A program made the position numbers and the translations under genes. The notes beneath the pieces are model-generated. The model did no database searches. It was not told where the DNA came from and saw nothing but the letters and a program-made list of their open reading frames with translations. From Rhizobium sp. BK316 (GTDB lineage: Bacteria; Pseudomonadota; Alphaproteobacteria; Rhizobiales; Rhizobiaceae), in contig NZ_JACHZR010000009.1 of assembly GCF_014193695.1 (NCBI RefSeq), positions 124,001-188,000 on the forward strand: DNA of 64,000 bases, given 5' to 3'. Shown piece after piece: positions 19,885 to 27,715 of the stretch (its first letter is position 1; each line of letters starts with the position of its first letter).

Positions 19885-20577
19885 TCATCCAGCATAAGCG
19901 AAAAAAACCTTGCCGCGGCCTGGATCGACAATCGTGATGCTGCCGCCCGTTCCGTATGAGTAAAATGATCCGGTTGACTGGATCGCTTTGTCCGCTTCAC
20001 CGTCTCGACCGTCTTTAATCGAGATATCGAAGCCGTATTTTCCCAGGTATTCAGAGATCGTAGGCAGATGGCCTTCTGGAAGCTCCACGGACATCATATC
20101 TGGATCGTCGTCGTAAGGATGCCACATGCCCAAGGCTCTTTCGTCGCCACGGTCGTCGACCGGTGTTGCGTGCCAGGCTCCCTGTCCCCCTGCAAGCATA
20201 TCCTTCAGGTGGCTCCCCTGTTTCCGTGCCCAATCTGCGCTCGTATCGGTCAGCCGATAGACAACGAATCCGGTCTCGTTGTCGCCGGGCATGAAACCGA
20301 CGCCCCAGGATTCCTCCAGACGATACTCGATCTCCGCTACTTCAAGTGGTTCGGGAACACGTGCGAGAACAAAGTTTCGCTCCCAAATTTTCATCCCAAC
20401 GAAGAGCGATACGATCGCCCCCAGACCAAAAGCGACAATCAGACCTCTTCGGATGGATTGGTCGGGTCGCGTTCGTCGCCAGAGACGGCGTAGCCAAAGA
20501 AAGAAAATTGCAATTGTGGCGACGAAAAACAGAATCAAAATCGCGAACACGCACAGCATGAAAATGACGTAGTTCAT
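19885..20577 (-). CDS. Hypothetical membrane-anchored protein
   Basis: A 230-residue protein with two N-terminal membrane helices: residues 1-28 (VIFMLCVFAILILFFVATI) and about 45-63 (GLIVAFGLGAIVSLFVGMK), separated by an Arg-rich cytosolic loop. The remaining 165 residues form a presumably periplasmic domain, with GVGFMPGDNETGFVVYRLT in its first half and LPTISEYLGKYGFDISIKDG plus a Gly/Ser-rich FYSYGTGGSITIVDPGRGK near the end. I recognise no family. Part of its 3' end is duplicated in decayed form at 25741-25922, and 17-nt direct repeats flank the gene. It stands alone, so its function cannot be inferred. Confidence 0.7.
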   Translation of the reverse strand: MNYVIFMLCVFAILILFFVATIAIFFLWLRRLWRRTRPDQSIRRGLIVAFGLGAIVSLFVGMKIWERNFVLARVPEPLEVAEIEYRLEESWGVGFMPGDNETGFVVYRLTDTSADWARKQGSHLKDMLAGGQGAWHATPVDDRGDERALGMWHPYDDDPDMMSVELPEGHLPTISEYLGKYGFDISIKDGRDGEADKAIQSTGSFYSYGTGGSITIVDPGRGKVFFAYAG

Positions 20578-20782
20578 ACGGACCTATCGGAGATGAATGG
20601 AATTTTCCAAACGCGCAGACGTCAATATTTTGCATGCCTGGCGACGCTCTGCAATTGAGGCAATGTTTGCTTTTGCGCGCTGTGATATCGCTGCAAGCGG
20701 TGGCGCTAATCCGATGATATCCTTGACGTGCAGGCGGCACGGCGCAGGCGAAAGAGTCTCTCCTGCTCAAGGACTTGGGCAG

Positions 20783-20812
20783 GCTGGATCCCTGTGACAA
20801 GCACAGGGATGA
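20783..20812. repeat. Short rhizobial palindromic repeat
   Basis: tccctgtg at 20789-20796 and cacaggga at 20802-20809 form an 8-bp stem with a 5-nt loop, inside gctggatccctgtgacaagc. The first 17 nt match 19801-19817 exactly. It lies in the 400-nt gene-free gap 20578-20985, where nothing else was seen. Confidence 0.5.
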
Positions 20813-20985
20813 GGGAGGTTGGGGTGAGCCTCGGTGCCCAAAGCGACCGAGATGTCATCTGCCGTTAGGCGGACCGTCGCCGTAAGGGAGCATCAGCAGG
20901 CATTGGAGGCTTCGGGCCGGGTGGACGCTTTTTGTGAAGCGTCCGAAGGAGTCCTCGAACGCCTCCGTGTTGTCCCCATCCCCTC

Positions 20986-22692
20986 TCATATCTCCGGCAG
21001 GCCAGCCTTCCTAAAACCGTCGACAAAGTGGTCTCGTACAGATGCATCGCGCAGCGGCTGGGAGCTGAGCCAATGGCCGATCGTGAAATGAGGGTGGGCG
21101 ATCAGGAAGAGTTCTGCTTCTCGCCGCGCCTCCTCCTGGTGGCCCAATTGCGCAAGCGTGGCAGCCAGGAATTTGCGGGAGTTGGTCCGATACGTGTCTT
21201 CCTTGCGCAGTGTCGCGGCTGCCGCCTCATAATCACGCGCGGCGTATTGCGCCTGCCCGAGATGACAAAGATACCAGCAGGCTGGACGGGGATTGAGCCG
21301 CAGGGCTTTTTTGATCTGCGCCAGTCCGTCGGCAACCCTGCCGTCCAGCACCGAAATGTCCGACATGGCGGCCCAGGTGTCGGCGTGGTTGGGGTCCAGC
21401 TCCAGGGCCTTGGCGAAGGCGGCCTCGGATTCCTCCCATCGCCGCTCATAAGCCAGGATGGTCCCCAGAACGTAACGGCAGCCGGCATCATTGGGATCGA
21501 GCTCGACCGCCTTCTGCGCTGATGTCACCGCCATCTGACGGTTGGGATCTTCGGGCTCGCCGAAATGGGTCCAGGCCAGCCAACGGTTATAGGCGAGCAG
21601 GCCAAGCGCCTCGGCATAGGATGGCTCGAGCTTGACCGCGCGCTGGAGCAGCATATAGGCCTCACGCTCGGTTTGCGGCGACTCTTCCGTCAGCAGACGG
21701 GCGCGCACACACAGGTCGTAGGCCTCAAAGTTCTTCGGCCGATTGCGGGGCGGCGGGGTGGTCAGCCGGCCGACGAGGGCTTCGACAATCTTGGCGTTGA
21801 CCTCATCCTGCAATTCGAAAACATCTTCCACCGTCCGGTCAAATCTCTCGGCCCACAAGTGCCCGCCGCCAAGCGCATCGACCAATTGGGCATTGATGCG
21901 GACACGGCCCATTGCGCGTCTGGCGCTCCCCTCCAGGACGTAGCGGACGCCGAGCTCCTGGGCGACGAGGCGTACATCGACCGGCTTGCCCTTGTAGCCG
22001 TAGACGGAATTGCGCGCGATGACGAACAGGCCAGCCGTGCGGGAAAGGTCGGTGATCAGGTCTTCAGTCAAGCCGTCGACGAAAGGCTCGTCCGCTTCAT
22101 TCCCACCCATATTCGTGAACGGCAAGACAGCGATCGAGGGATTTTCCGGCAGTGGCAATATGCTCGGCAGCGCATCCGGCCAATGCCACACGTGGACCGG
22201 GCGGGTCAGGTTCTTCAGGTAGCGTTCGCCTGCATCGAAGAACCGGTCGTCGATCTTGTCGAGGATCTCGCCGTGAACGCCGCCTGAAATGCAGATGCCT
22301 CCCGGCGCGGCCTGTCTCTCGAGGCGCGCCGCGACATTGACCCCGTCGCCGAGGACGTCCGAACCCTCGTCAATGACATCTCCCAGATTGACGCCTATAC
22401 GCAAAAGCAGGCGCTGGTCTGCGGAAGCCTCGACAGCAGCGGTGGCCCGTTGCATTTCCAACGCTGCCGCGACCGCTTCCACCGCGCTGCCGAATTCGAT
22501 CAGGAATCCGTCGCCCATGACCTTGAAGATGCGGCCTTTGTGACGCCTCACAGCCGGCTCGATGATGCCGGAACGGAGCTCCCGGAGGTTTTCCAGCGTT
22601 GCGACTTCATCTGCCTCCATCAGGCGCGAATATCCCACCACATCGGCAACGACGATGGCGGCAAGGCGACGCTGAAGAGATGGATCCGTCAT
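20986..22692 (-). CDS. Class III adenylate/guanylate cyclase with TPR repeats
   Basis: A 568-residue protein. Residues 8-180 are a class III cyclase domain: metal-binding Asp in VVADVVGYSRLME (D17) and in FKVMGDGFLIEF (D61), then RIGVNLGDVIDEGSDVLGDGVNVAARLE and the PGGICISGGVH segment. Next comes a region (about 195-310) starting NPSIAVLPFTNMG, which in related proteins forms a TolB-like/FlgO-like domain, then about five TPR-type helical pairs (320-530; NDAGCRYVLGTILAYERRWEES and similar). There is no membrane segment, so it is likely cytosolic. Rhizobia encode many paralogues of this type, which make cAMP in response to unknown signals via the TPR part. It stands alone between gene-poor flanks. 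Confidence 0.9.
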   Translation of the reverse strand: MTDPSLQRRLAAIVVADVVGYSRLMEADEVATLENLRELRSGIIEPAVRRHKGRIFKVMGDGFLIEFGSAVEAVAAALEMQRATAAVEASADQRLLLRIGVNLGDVIDEGSDVLGDGVNVAARLERQAAPGGICISGGVHGEILDKIDDRFFDAGERYLKNLTRPVHVWHWPDALPSILPLPENPSIAVLPFTNMGGNEADEPFVDGLTEDLITDLSRTAGLFVIARNSVYGYKGKPVDVRLVAQELGVRYVLEGSARRAMGRVRINAQLVDALGGGHLWAERFDRTVEDVFELQDEVNAKIVEALVGRLTTPPPRNRPKNFEAYDLCVRARLLTEESPQTEREAYMLLQRAVKLEPSYAEALGLLAYNRWLAWTHFGEPEDPNRQMAVTSAQKAVELDPNDAGCRYVLGTILAYERRWEESEAAFAKALELDPNHADTWAAMSDISVLDGRVADGLAQIKKALRLNPRPACWYLCHLGQAQYAARDYEAAAATLRKEDTYRTNSRKFLAATLAQLGHQEEARREAELFLIAHPHFTIGHWLSSQPLRDASVRDHFVDGFRKAGLPEI

Positions 22693-22988
22693 GTGAGGAC
22701 GAGCCTGATGACCAAATTAGCAAGTTATTGTTCAACCACGGGTGAGTCAACAAGTGGTAGGAGATAGTCGAGGCGATCTCCGCCTCCATCGAGCCCAGGA
22801 CAGGGATGAATTCGGGGTGGGCGCGGCTGCCCAAAGCGAAGCCTGCCGGCAGCCATCCGACTCCATCATAGGGAAAAGCGCTCTATCTTGCTTGCACAAT
22901 CGCGGAGCAGGAGCATTCTCGGAGCGTTTCGTTTCAGCACCACTCCAGACTGCCGGTTCAGCGGCACAGATCCAAGAGGAGATGAGCG

Positions 22989-23999
22989 ATGGACGCATTG
23001 ACACCTGACAACATCATGAAGATCGGCATGGGTTTCTGGGCCTCCAAGACAATGCTGAGCGCTATCGAACTCGGTGTCTTCACCGAGCTCGCCGCACGCC
23101 CGGCCGATCTGCCGGCATTGCAGGCGAGGCTCGGACTGCATCCCCGCTCGGCCCGCGATTTCCTCGATGCCCTGGTTGCCCTGAAGCTGCTCGAACGCGA
23201 GGACGGCATCTATCGCAATTGCCCGGATACCGACCGTTTCCTCGACCGGGCCAAGCCGTCCTATGTCGGCGGCATCCTGGAAATGGCCAATGCCCGGCTC
23301 TACGGCTTCTGGGGGTCGCTCACCGAAGCCCTGCGGACGGGGGAAATGCAGAATGAAAGCAAGCATAAGAGGGACTTCTTCGCCGCACTCTATGCGGAAC
23401 CGGAACGGTTGCGAAGCTTCCTCGAGGCCATGAGCGGCCTCAGCGCCGGGGCGGCGCAGGTCATCGCAGCCAGGTTCGATTGGTCGAAATACGCGACATT
23501 CGCCGATATCGGCGCGGCACAGGGCATGGTGCCGGTGGTGATCGCGCGGGCGCATCCTCACCTCAAGGCGATCGGCTTCGATCTGCCCGCCGCCCAGCCG
23601 ATATTCGAGGCGTTCGTTGCAGAGCAGGGCCTTGCCGACCGTATCCGCTTTCAGGGCGGCAACTTCTTCGAGGATCCGTTGCCTGACGTGGATGTGATCG
23701 TGATGGGACATATCCTGCACGACTGGAATCTCGCCGAGAAGAAGCTGCTGCTGGAAAAAGCCTTCGCCGCGCTGCCGAAAGGCGGGGCCGTGATCGCCTA
23801 TGACGCCATCATCGATGATGAGCGCCGCGAGAACGCCTTCGGGCTGCTGATGAGCCTGAACATGCTGATCGAAACCCCCGGCGGATTCGATTATTCCGGT
23901 GCCGACTGTCAGGCATGGATGCGCGAAGCAGGCTTCGTGTCCACGCGCGTCGAGCCCTTGGTGGGGCCGGATTCGATGGTGATCGGCTTCAAGCCTTGA
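22989..23999 (+). CDS. SAM-dependent O-methyltransferase (COMT-like family)
   Basis: A 336-residue protein. Residues 1-95 form a winged-helix dimerisation domain (FWASKTMLSAIELGVFTEL, then RLGLHPRSARDFLDALVAL). The Rossmann-type catalytic domain has the SAM loop ATFADIGAAQGMVPVVIA (about 168-185), an acidic residue after IGFDLPAA, and GHILHDWNLAEKKLLL (about 239-254) with the His-Asp pair that acts as general base in plant-type O-methyltransferases. Bacterial relatives methylate hydroxyls of small aromatic or secondary metabolites. SD AAGAGGAGATGAGCG fits ATG 22989. There is no biosynthetic cluster around it, so the substrate is unknown. Confidence 0.85.
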   Translation: MDALTPDNIMKIGMGFWASKTMLSAIELGVFTELAARPADLPALQARLGLHPRSARDFLDALVALKLLEREDGIYRNCPDTDRFLDRAKPSYVGGILEMANARLYGFWGSLTEALRTGEMQNESKHKRDFFAALYAEPERLRSFLEAMSGLSAGAAQVIAARFDWSKYATFADIGAAQGMVPVVIARAHPHLKAIGFDLPAAQPIFEAFVAEQGLADRIRFQGGNFFEDPLPDVDVIVMGHILHDWNLAEKKLLLEKAFAALPKGGAVIAYDAIIDDERRENAFGLLMSLNMLIETPGGFDYSGADCQAWMREAGFVSTRVEPLVGPDSMVIGFKP

Positions 24000-24114
24000 G
24001 GTGGGAGGCAAAAGCAGTCACCCATGCATACCGTCCGCATTCTCATTGTCGGACGTCGGCCTCTCTTGCGCGCTTGAAGAACATTTCCAGCGGCTTTGCC
24101 GCGGGGGAACGCCC

Positions 24115-24978
24115 TTAACGGCTCATCCAAGGCATCTCAATCGTCCCGAGCGATACAAGGATCCCGAGACCCATTAGCGCAATGCCCAAAGCACCTTCGA
24201 AGCGGCGGCCACGCGGCAGCAGCTTCTCGACGAAAATGACCAGCGTCAGAAGCAGCATCCAGGCGACGCTCATGACGCCGGCCGCGACCAGCACGGCAAA
24301 CAGCGCCCAGCAGCACCCGAAACAATAGACGCCGTGGCGCAGCCCCATCTCAAGGGCGCCAACCCGGCCATCGCGCCAGTGCTGCGCAACGAAAGCGAGC
24401 GGCGAACGGCAATGGCTCAGGCAAATGTGCTTGAGGCTCGTGAACTGGTAGAGCCCGGCTACGCCGAGAGTGGCGCCGAGCGCGAGCGGTGCCCATGTCG
24501 ACCGCTGAGGCGGATCGAGGCTCGCTGCAAACTCGCTGCCGAACTGAACCAGGAGATAGACGAGAAGGCCTGCCGCCGCCCAGACGAGCATGTAGCCAGC
24601 GACGAAGATCCATGTCGGGATGGCCACGTGCTGTTCGCGTCTCGCCTGTGCCGCCGCGAACATGAAGATCATGGGTGCGGCGGCCGGCAGCATCATAGCC
24701 GCCATCATCACAGTCCACACCGCCACAAAGGTGACGGCGCCGGCAACTGACCAGCCGGCGGTAGCAATTCCGGCCATAGCCATGCCGGCCATGCCTTCCA
24801 TACCCTCCATCCCGCCGCGCACGGTGATGCCCATGGGCATGTCCATGCTGAAGGTCTGGTAGAGGGTGAGCGCCCATGCCGCCGCTGTCAGCACAGCGAG
24901 CGATGCAAGGAGATACAGCGGCATGCCACGAAGATTCCGGGTGAAACGCCACGATTTCCTTGGGAACGCGCCAGGCAA
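24115..24978 (-). CDS. DUF2182 membrane protein
   Basis: A 287-residue integral membrane protein with about seven helices. Landmarks of the DUF2182 family are the VWTVMMAAMMLPAAAPMI segment (about 88-105), YQFTSLKHICLSHCRSPL (about 176-193) with Cys/His residues, and GLRHGVYCFGCCWALF (about 213-228). A Met/Gly-rich loop (GGMEGMEGMAGMAMAG, about 55-70) could bind copper. The family is annotated as predicted metal-binding and is often found beside DUF1326 genes, as here. The start is a TTG at 24978 with an AGGGCGG SD, 12 nt after the stop of the DUF1326 gene, so the two are co-transcribed. The function is not established. Confidence 0.85.
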   Translation of the reverse strand: MPGAFPRKSWRFTRNLRGMPLYLLASLAVLTAAAWALTLYQTFSMDMPMGITVRGGMEGMEGMAGMAMAGIATAGWSVAGAVTFVAVWTVMMAAMMLPAAAPMIFMFAAAQARREQHVAIPTWIFVAGYMLVWAAAGLLVYLLVQFGSEFAASLDPPQRSTWAPLALGATLGVAGLYQFTSLKHICLSHCRSPLAFVAQHWRDGRVGALEMGLRHGVYCFGCCWALFAVLVAAGVMSVAWMLLLTLVIFVEKLLPRGRRFEGALGIALMGLGILVSLGTIEMPWMSR

Positions 24979-24990
24979 TGGAACGCCGCC

Positions 24991-25629
24991 CTAGTTCGGG
25001 CCGGTCCAGTCGAACGGGATGTGCTTGCTTGAGCGGGCCGTGCCCGTCCAGTCGAACCCGAAGCCCTTGGTGCTCACTTCTACGGAGCGCCCCCAGGTGG
25101 CAACCTGGCCCGGGCCAACCTCCGAGCCCGGCGGGTTGATCGTCTGCACCCGCTTTCCGGGTGGTGTCGTTGGGCCGGAAAGCGCTTCTGCGCGCCCGAC
25201 GACGCGGCCGGGAATTTCGACCCGCCAGGTGGCGAGGTCGCCCGCTACCTCAAAAGTGATCGGCACGAATTCCATGCCACGCATCTCGCCGATATTGGCC
25301 GCAAACCCCGCCGGCCAGCCGCCGGCCTGGCCGCCGAAGATCGCCTGCAGGGCTTCGCGCTGCCGCTCGTCCGCCTTCTCGTCGATGTACATGCCCATCA
25401 CGGCCTTGGCCTCTCCAGCCCAGAGGTTGCCTTCGAACTCGCCGAGCGCCACGAGCGTCAGACCGTCCAGCTTCACGCCGCCATATTGACCCTCGCGCAC
25501 ATGCCAGGCGAGCACGCCCTGGCAATGATTGCCTGTTGGCCGTTGTGCGAACTCGCAAGGACAGGGAATGTCGCAGCTGCAGATGTCGAACCAGTCGCCT
25601 GCGAGCCGCCATTGAGGTACTGCATTCAT
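24991..25629 (-). CDS. DUF1326 domain-containing protein
   Basis: A 212-residue protein with the Cys-rich DUF1326 N-terminus WRLAGDWFDICSCDIPCPCE (residues 7-26), followed by HCQGVLAWHVREGQYG, ALGEFEGNLWAG and a C-terminal GFDWTGTARSSKHIPFDWTG ending typical of the family. The CxCxxxCxC arrangement suggests metal binding, but the biochemical role is unknown. It is the first gene of a two-gene operon with DUF2182. Upstream lies the decayed gene fragment at 25741-25922, so the promoter must sit within about 100 nt of the start. Confidence 0.88.
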   Translation of the reverse strand: MNAVPQWRLAGDWFDICSCDIPCPCEFAQRPTGNHCQGVLAWHVREGQYGGVKLDGLTLVALGEFEGNLWAGEAKAVMGMYIDEKADERQREALQAIFGGQAGGWPAGFAANIGEMRGMEFVPITFEVAGDLATWRVEIPGRVVGRAEALSGPTTPPGKRVQTINPPGSEVGPGQVATWGRSVEVSTKGFGFDWTGTARSSKHIPFDWTGPN

Positions 25630-25740
25630 GGCTGTCCCTCCCGGAAATTCAACACCGGATTATACGTCGATGCCGGGTCACAATCCAGTAGTACGTCTGT
25701 CGTTCGCTGATAGACTGGCCGCCCGGCCACATATCTCTCA

Positions 25741-25922
25741 CGTGATGCTCCCGCCCGTTCCGTATGAGTAAAACGATCCGGTTGACTGGATCGCTTTGTC
25801 CGCTTCACCGTCGCGCCGTCTTCAATCGGGATCTCGGAGCCGTACTTTTCCAGGTATTCAGCGATCGTCGGCGGATGGCGCTCTGGACGCTCCATGGACA
25901 TCATCTCTGGCGACGCTCTGCA
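25741..25922 (-). pseudogene. Decayed partial copy of the membrane-protein gene at 19885-20577
   Basis: About 170 nt here are nearly identical to 19933-20105, covering the conserved C-terminal part (MMSVELPEGHLPTISEYLGK in the parent; MMSMERPERHPPTIAEYLEK here). One base is missing relative to the parent (gtcgcgccgtc here, gtctcgaccgtc there), which shifts the frame before the Gly/Ser-rich end. Immediately beyond, ctggcgacgctctgca (25907-25922) matches 20639-20653, which lies upstream of the parent gene. The copy therefore seems to have lost about 530 nt internally, including the whole membrane anchor. Confidence 0.75.
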
Positions 25923-25934
25923 TCGGCCAGTCCC

Positions 25935-26924
25935 TTAAGCCTCGTCCGCGATCCATGCGAGCGAAGCTCCATGCGGGTCGGTCCAGGCGACAGGAGAGCG
26001 GTTCACAGACAGGAGGAAGCGCCCGGGTGGCCAGGTTGTTCCTGCGCGCGCGGCAATGGATGGGAACGCGCGGGGGAACTCGTTCGATACCCAATAGGGC
26101 GCGAGCCGCATCGCCTGCTCGGCGAAAGCCTCCCTGTCTGCGGGGTCGGAGACGTAGTCGAGGACAGCCGTGTGAAAGACGACAAGGGTGGCGTCCTTTG
26201 GGGCTTGCTTGCAGAGTCGAACGAACTCGCTCCCGCGCAGGTCACCCTTCACGATCCGTGGCTTGACCGTGGCGGCGATTCTGACGGCCGCCTGCAGATT
26301 GGCAAGCCGTTCCGTCTGCTCCGGCCAGACCAGTGTCTCAAGCCATGCGACCTGCGCAGGATCCGAAGCATCGATTGGACTGAGGTCCAGCCCCGCTCGC
26401 CAGACGACGCGTGGTGCGGCCGTCGGCAATGGGGTCGTCTTACTGGCGGAGCAACGCAAGACTGGCGGCTCTGAGCCCATCACGGGGGCGCGGATCGCCT
26501 TGTCGCCGTAGTCGTAACCATAGAGGTCGGGCAGGAGGCAGAGCCCTGCGGAGGTGCCGACCTCGAGGAGCGCCAGCGGCTGCGGCAATCGCGCCAGGAC
26601 AGGGAGCAGCGAGGCGCACCGTCCCGGTTCGTTGGTTTGTGTCGAACGCTCGAGCATCAGCGAACGGACAGCGTTGGGGTGGGCCAGCAGTGCCTGGCGG
26701 AACTCGGCCCAGCCCGTCGGCGTGCCGAACAGGTGACGCACCGCCGCAAGCAGAAGGTTCGGTTGCCTTTTCATATCGGGGAGGGTCGACAGGAAGCCGA
26801 GTGTCTCCCGGTCCCCGGCAACCGCGCGCGCCAACGCCTCGTAGAGCGGCGAACGGCCGTGGGCTTCCGTATCGGCGAAGTGAACATACCGGGCCGAGAT
26901 CTCAGCCAAGCCTTCCTCGTCCAT
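25935..26924 (-). CDS. DUF2332 family protein
   Basis: A 329-residue cytosolic protein. The start MDEEGLAEISARYVHFADTE is the expected N-terminus of the family, so the longer upstream frame is not used. Landmarks are AHGRSPLYEALARAVAGD (about 20-37), LLEVGTSAGLCLLPDLYGYDY (about 118-138; a methyltransferase-like glycine motif), GLDLSPIDASDPAQVAWLETLVWPEQ (about 180-205) and VVFHTAVLDYVS. DUF2332 proteins are uncharacterised but look like degenerate or specialised SAM-type Rossmann folds. It stands alone on the minus strand next to the decayed fragment. Confidence 0.85.
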   Translation of the reverse strand: MDEEGLAEISARYVHFADTEAHGRSPLYEALARAVAGDRETLGFLSTLPDMKRQPNLLLAAVRHLFGTPTGWAEFRQALLAHPNAVRSLMLERSTQTNEPGRCASLLPVLARLPQPLALLEVGTSAGLCLLPDLYGYDYGDKAIRAPVMGSEPPVLRCSASKTTPLPTAAPRVVWRAGLDLSPIDASDPAQVAWLETLVWPEQTERLANLQAAVRIAATVKPRIVKGDLRGSEFVRLCKQAPKDATLVVFHTAVLDYVSDPADREAFAEQAMRLAPYWVSNEFPRAFPSIAARAGTTWPPGRFLLSVNRSPVAWTDPHGASLAWIADEA

Positions 26925-27082
26925 ATCAGCTGATCCTCGACCACGACGTCTGGCCACAATACACGATATCAGGATCTGATGGCAGTCAATAGACGACCGA
27001 TACGCGGTGGTCGAATGACCAAGGACATCAAGCCCACACGGCGGATGAGGCTGAGGAACAGGAGCGATAGCCGGTCGGGCGA

Positions 27083-27460
27083 TCACCATGAATTGGGGCC
27101 GAGATCGCGCTTGCCGTTCATGACGCGCACGGAGTTCGGGCCGGTCTTGTTCCAGGTCTCGCAGATTTCCTTTCCGGCGTCCCGGCCGGCCTTCCAGGTT
27201 CGGCAAAACTTGTTGCCGGCGATGTGCCATTTGCCTTCGATCGGGATCACGTCACCGTTGTCGAGCTTGACCTGACCCTTGGCGGTCCCATCCTTCGATA
27301 TGGACAGGGTGCCGCTATATCCTTCCTTCGGCCCACCCAAAGTGAGTTCCTTGCCATTCGACAACAGGGCCGTCAGTTCCTTGCCGGTCATCGCGGTCGC
27401 GGCGATTGCGGGAAATGCGCCGAAAACAAGGATCACTGCGAAAGCTGCGATGCGTTTCAT
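27083..27460 (-). CDS. Secreted small protein (DUF995-like)
   Basis: A 125-residue protein with a Sec signal peptide (MKRIAAFAVILVFGAFPAIA, cleavage likely after AIAA or ATA). The mature part begins MTGKELTALLSNGKELTLGG and contains GYSGTLSISKDGTAKGQV, WHIAGNKFCRTWKAG and a late CETWNKTG, giving two Cys that could pair. The pattern recalls DUF995-type periplasmic proteins of rhizobia, but the assignment is tentative. ATG 27460 has GGGAAGAAAC upstream; an ATG 15 nt earlier lacks a good SD. It is monocistronic. Confidence 0.7.
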   Translation of the reverse strand: MKRIAAFAVILVFGAFPAIAATAMTGKELTALLSNGKELTLGGPKEGYSGTLSISKDGTAKGQVKLDNGDVIPIEGKWHIAGNKFCRTWKAGRDAGKEICETWNKTGPNSVRVMNGKRDLGPNSW

Positions 27461-27715
27461 GTTTCTTCCCTCCACCTGGATGTCGATGATCTCTGATTGC
27501 GTCTCTCCAACCTGCCGGGGAAATGATGCACTCCAGGTGTCGATAACAACAATTAGCCATTGCTGATTATGGTATGAAAGAACATTGGTGGTCGGAAAAT
27601 GTTCTAACAGATGTTGTGCTATCTTGAATTGTGCAACCTCGCGAATCCCGTCAGGGTGTATGCCGGTTCCGCTCTATGCGAAGTTGGGTGAAGTGCCCCA
27701 CGGCACACCATTACC

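Noticed and set aside
22866..24011. A 381-codon minus-strand open frame
   Set aside because: It is antisense to the O-methyltransferase gene, which has an intact SAM motif and SD.
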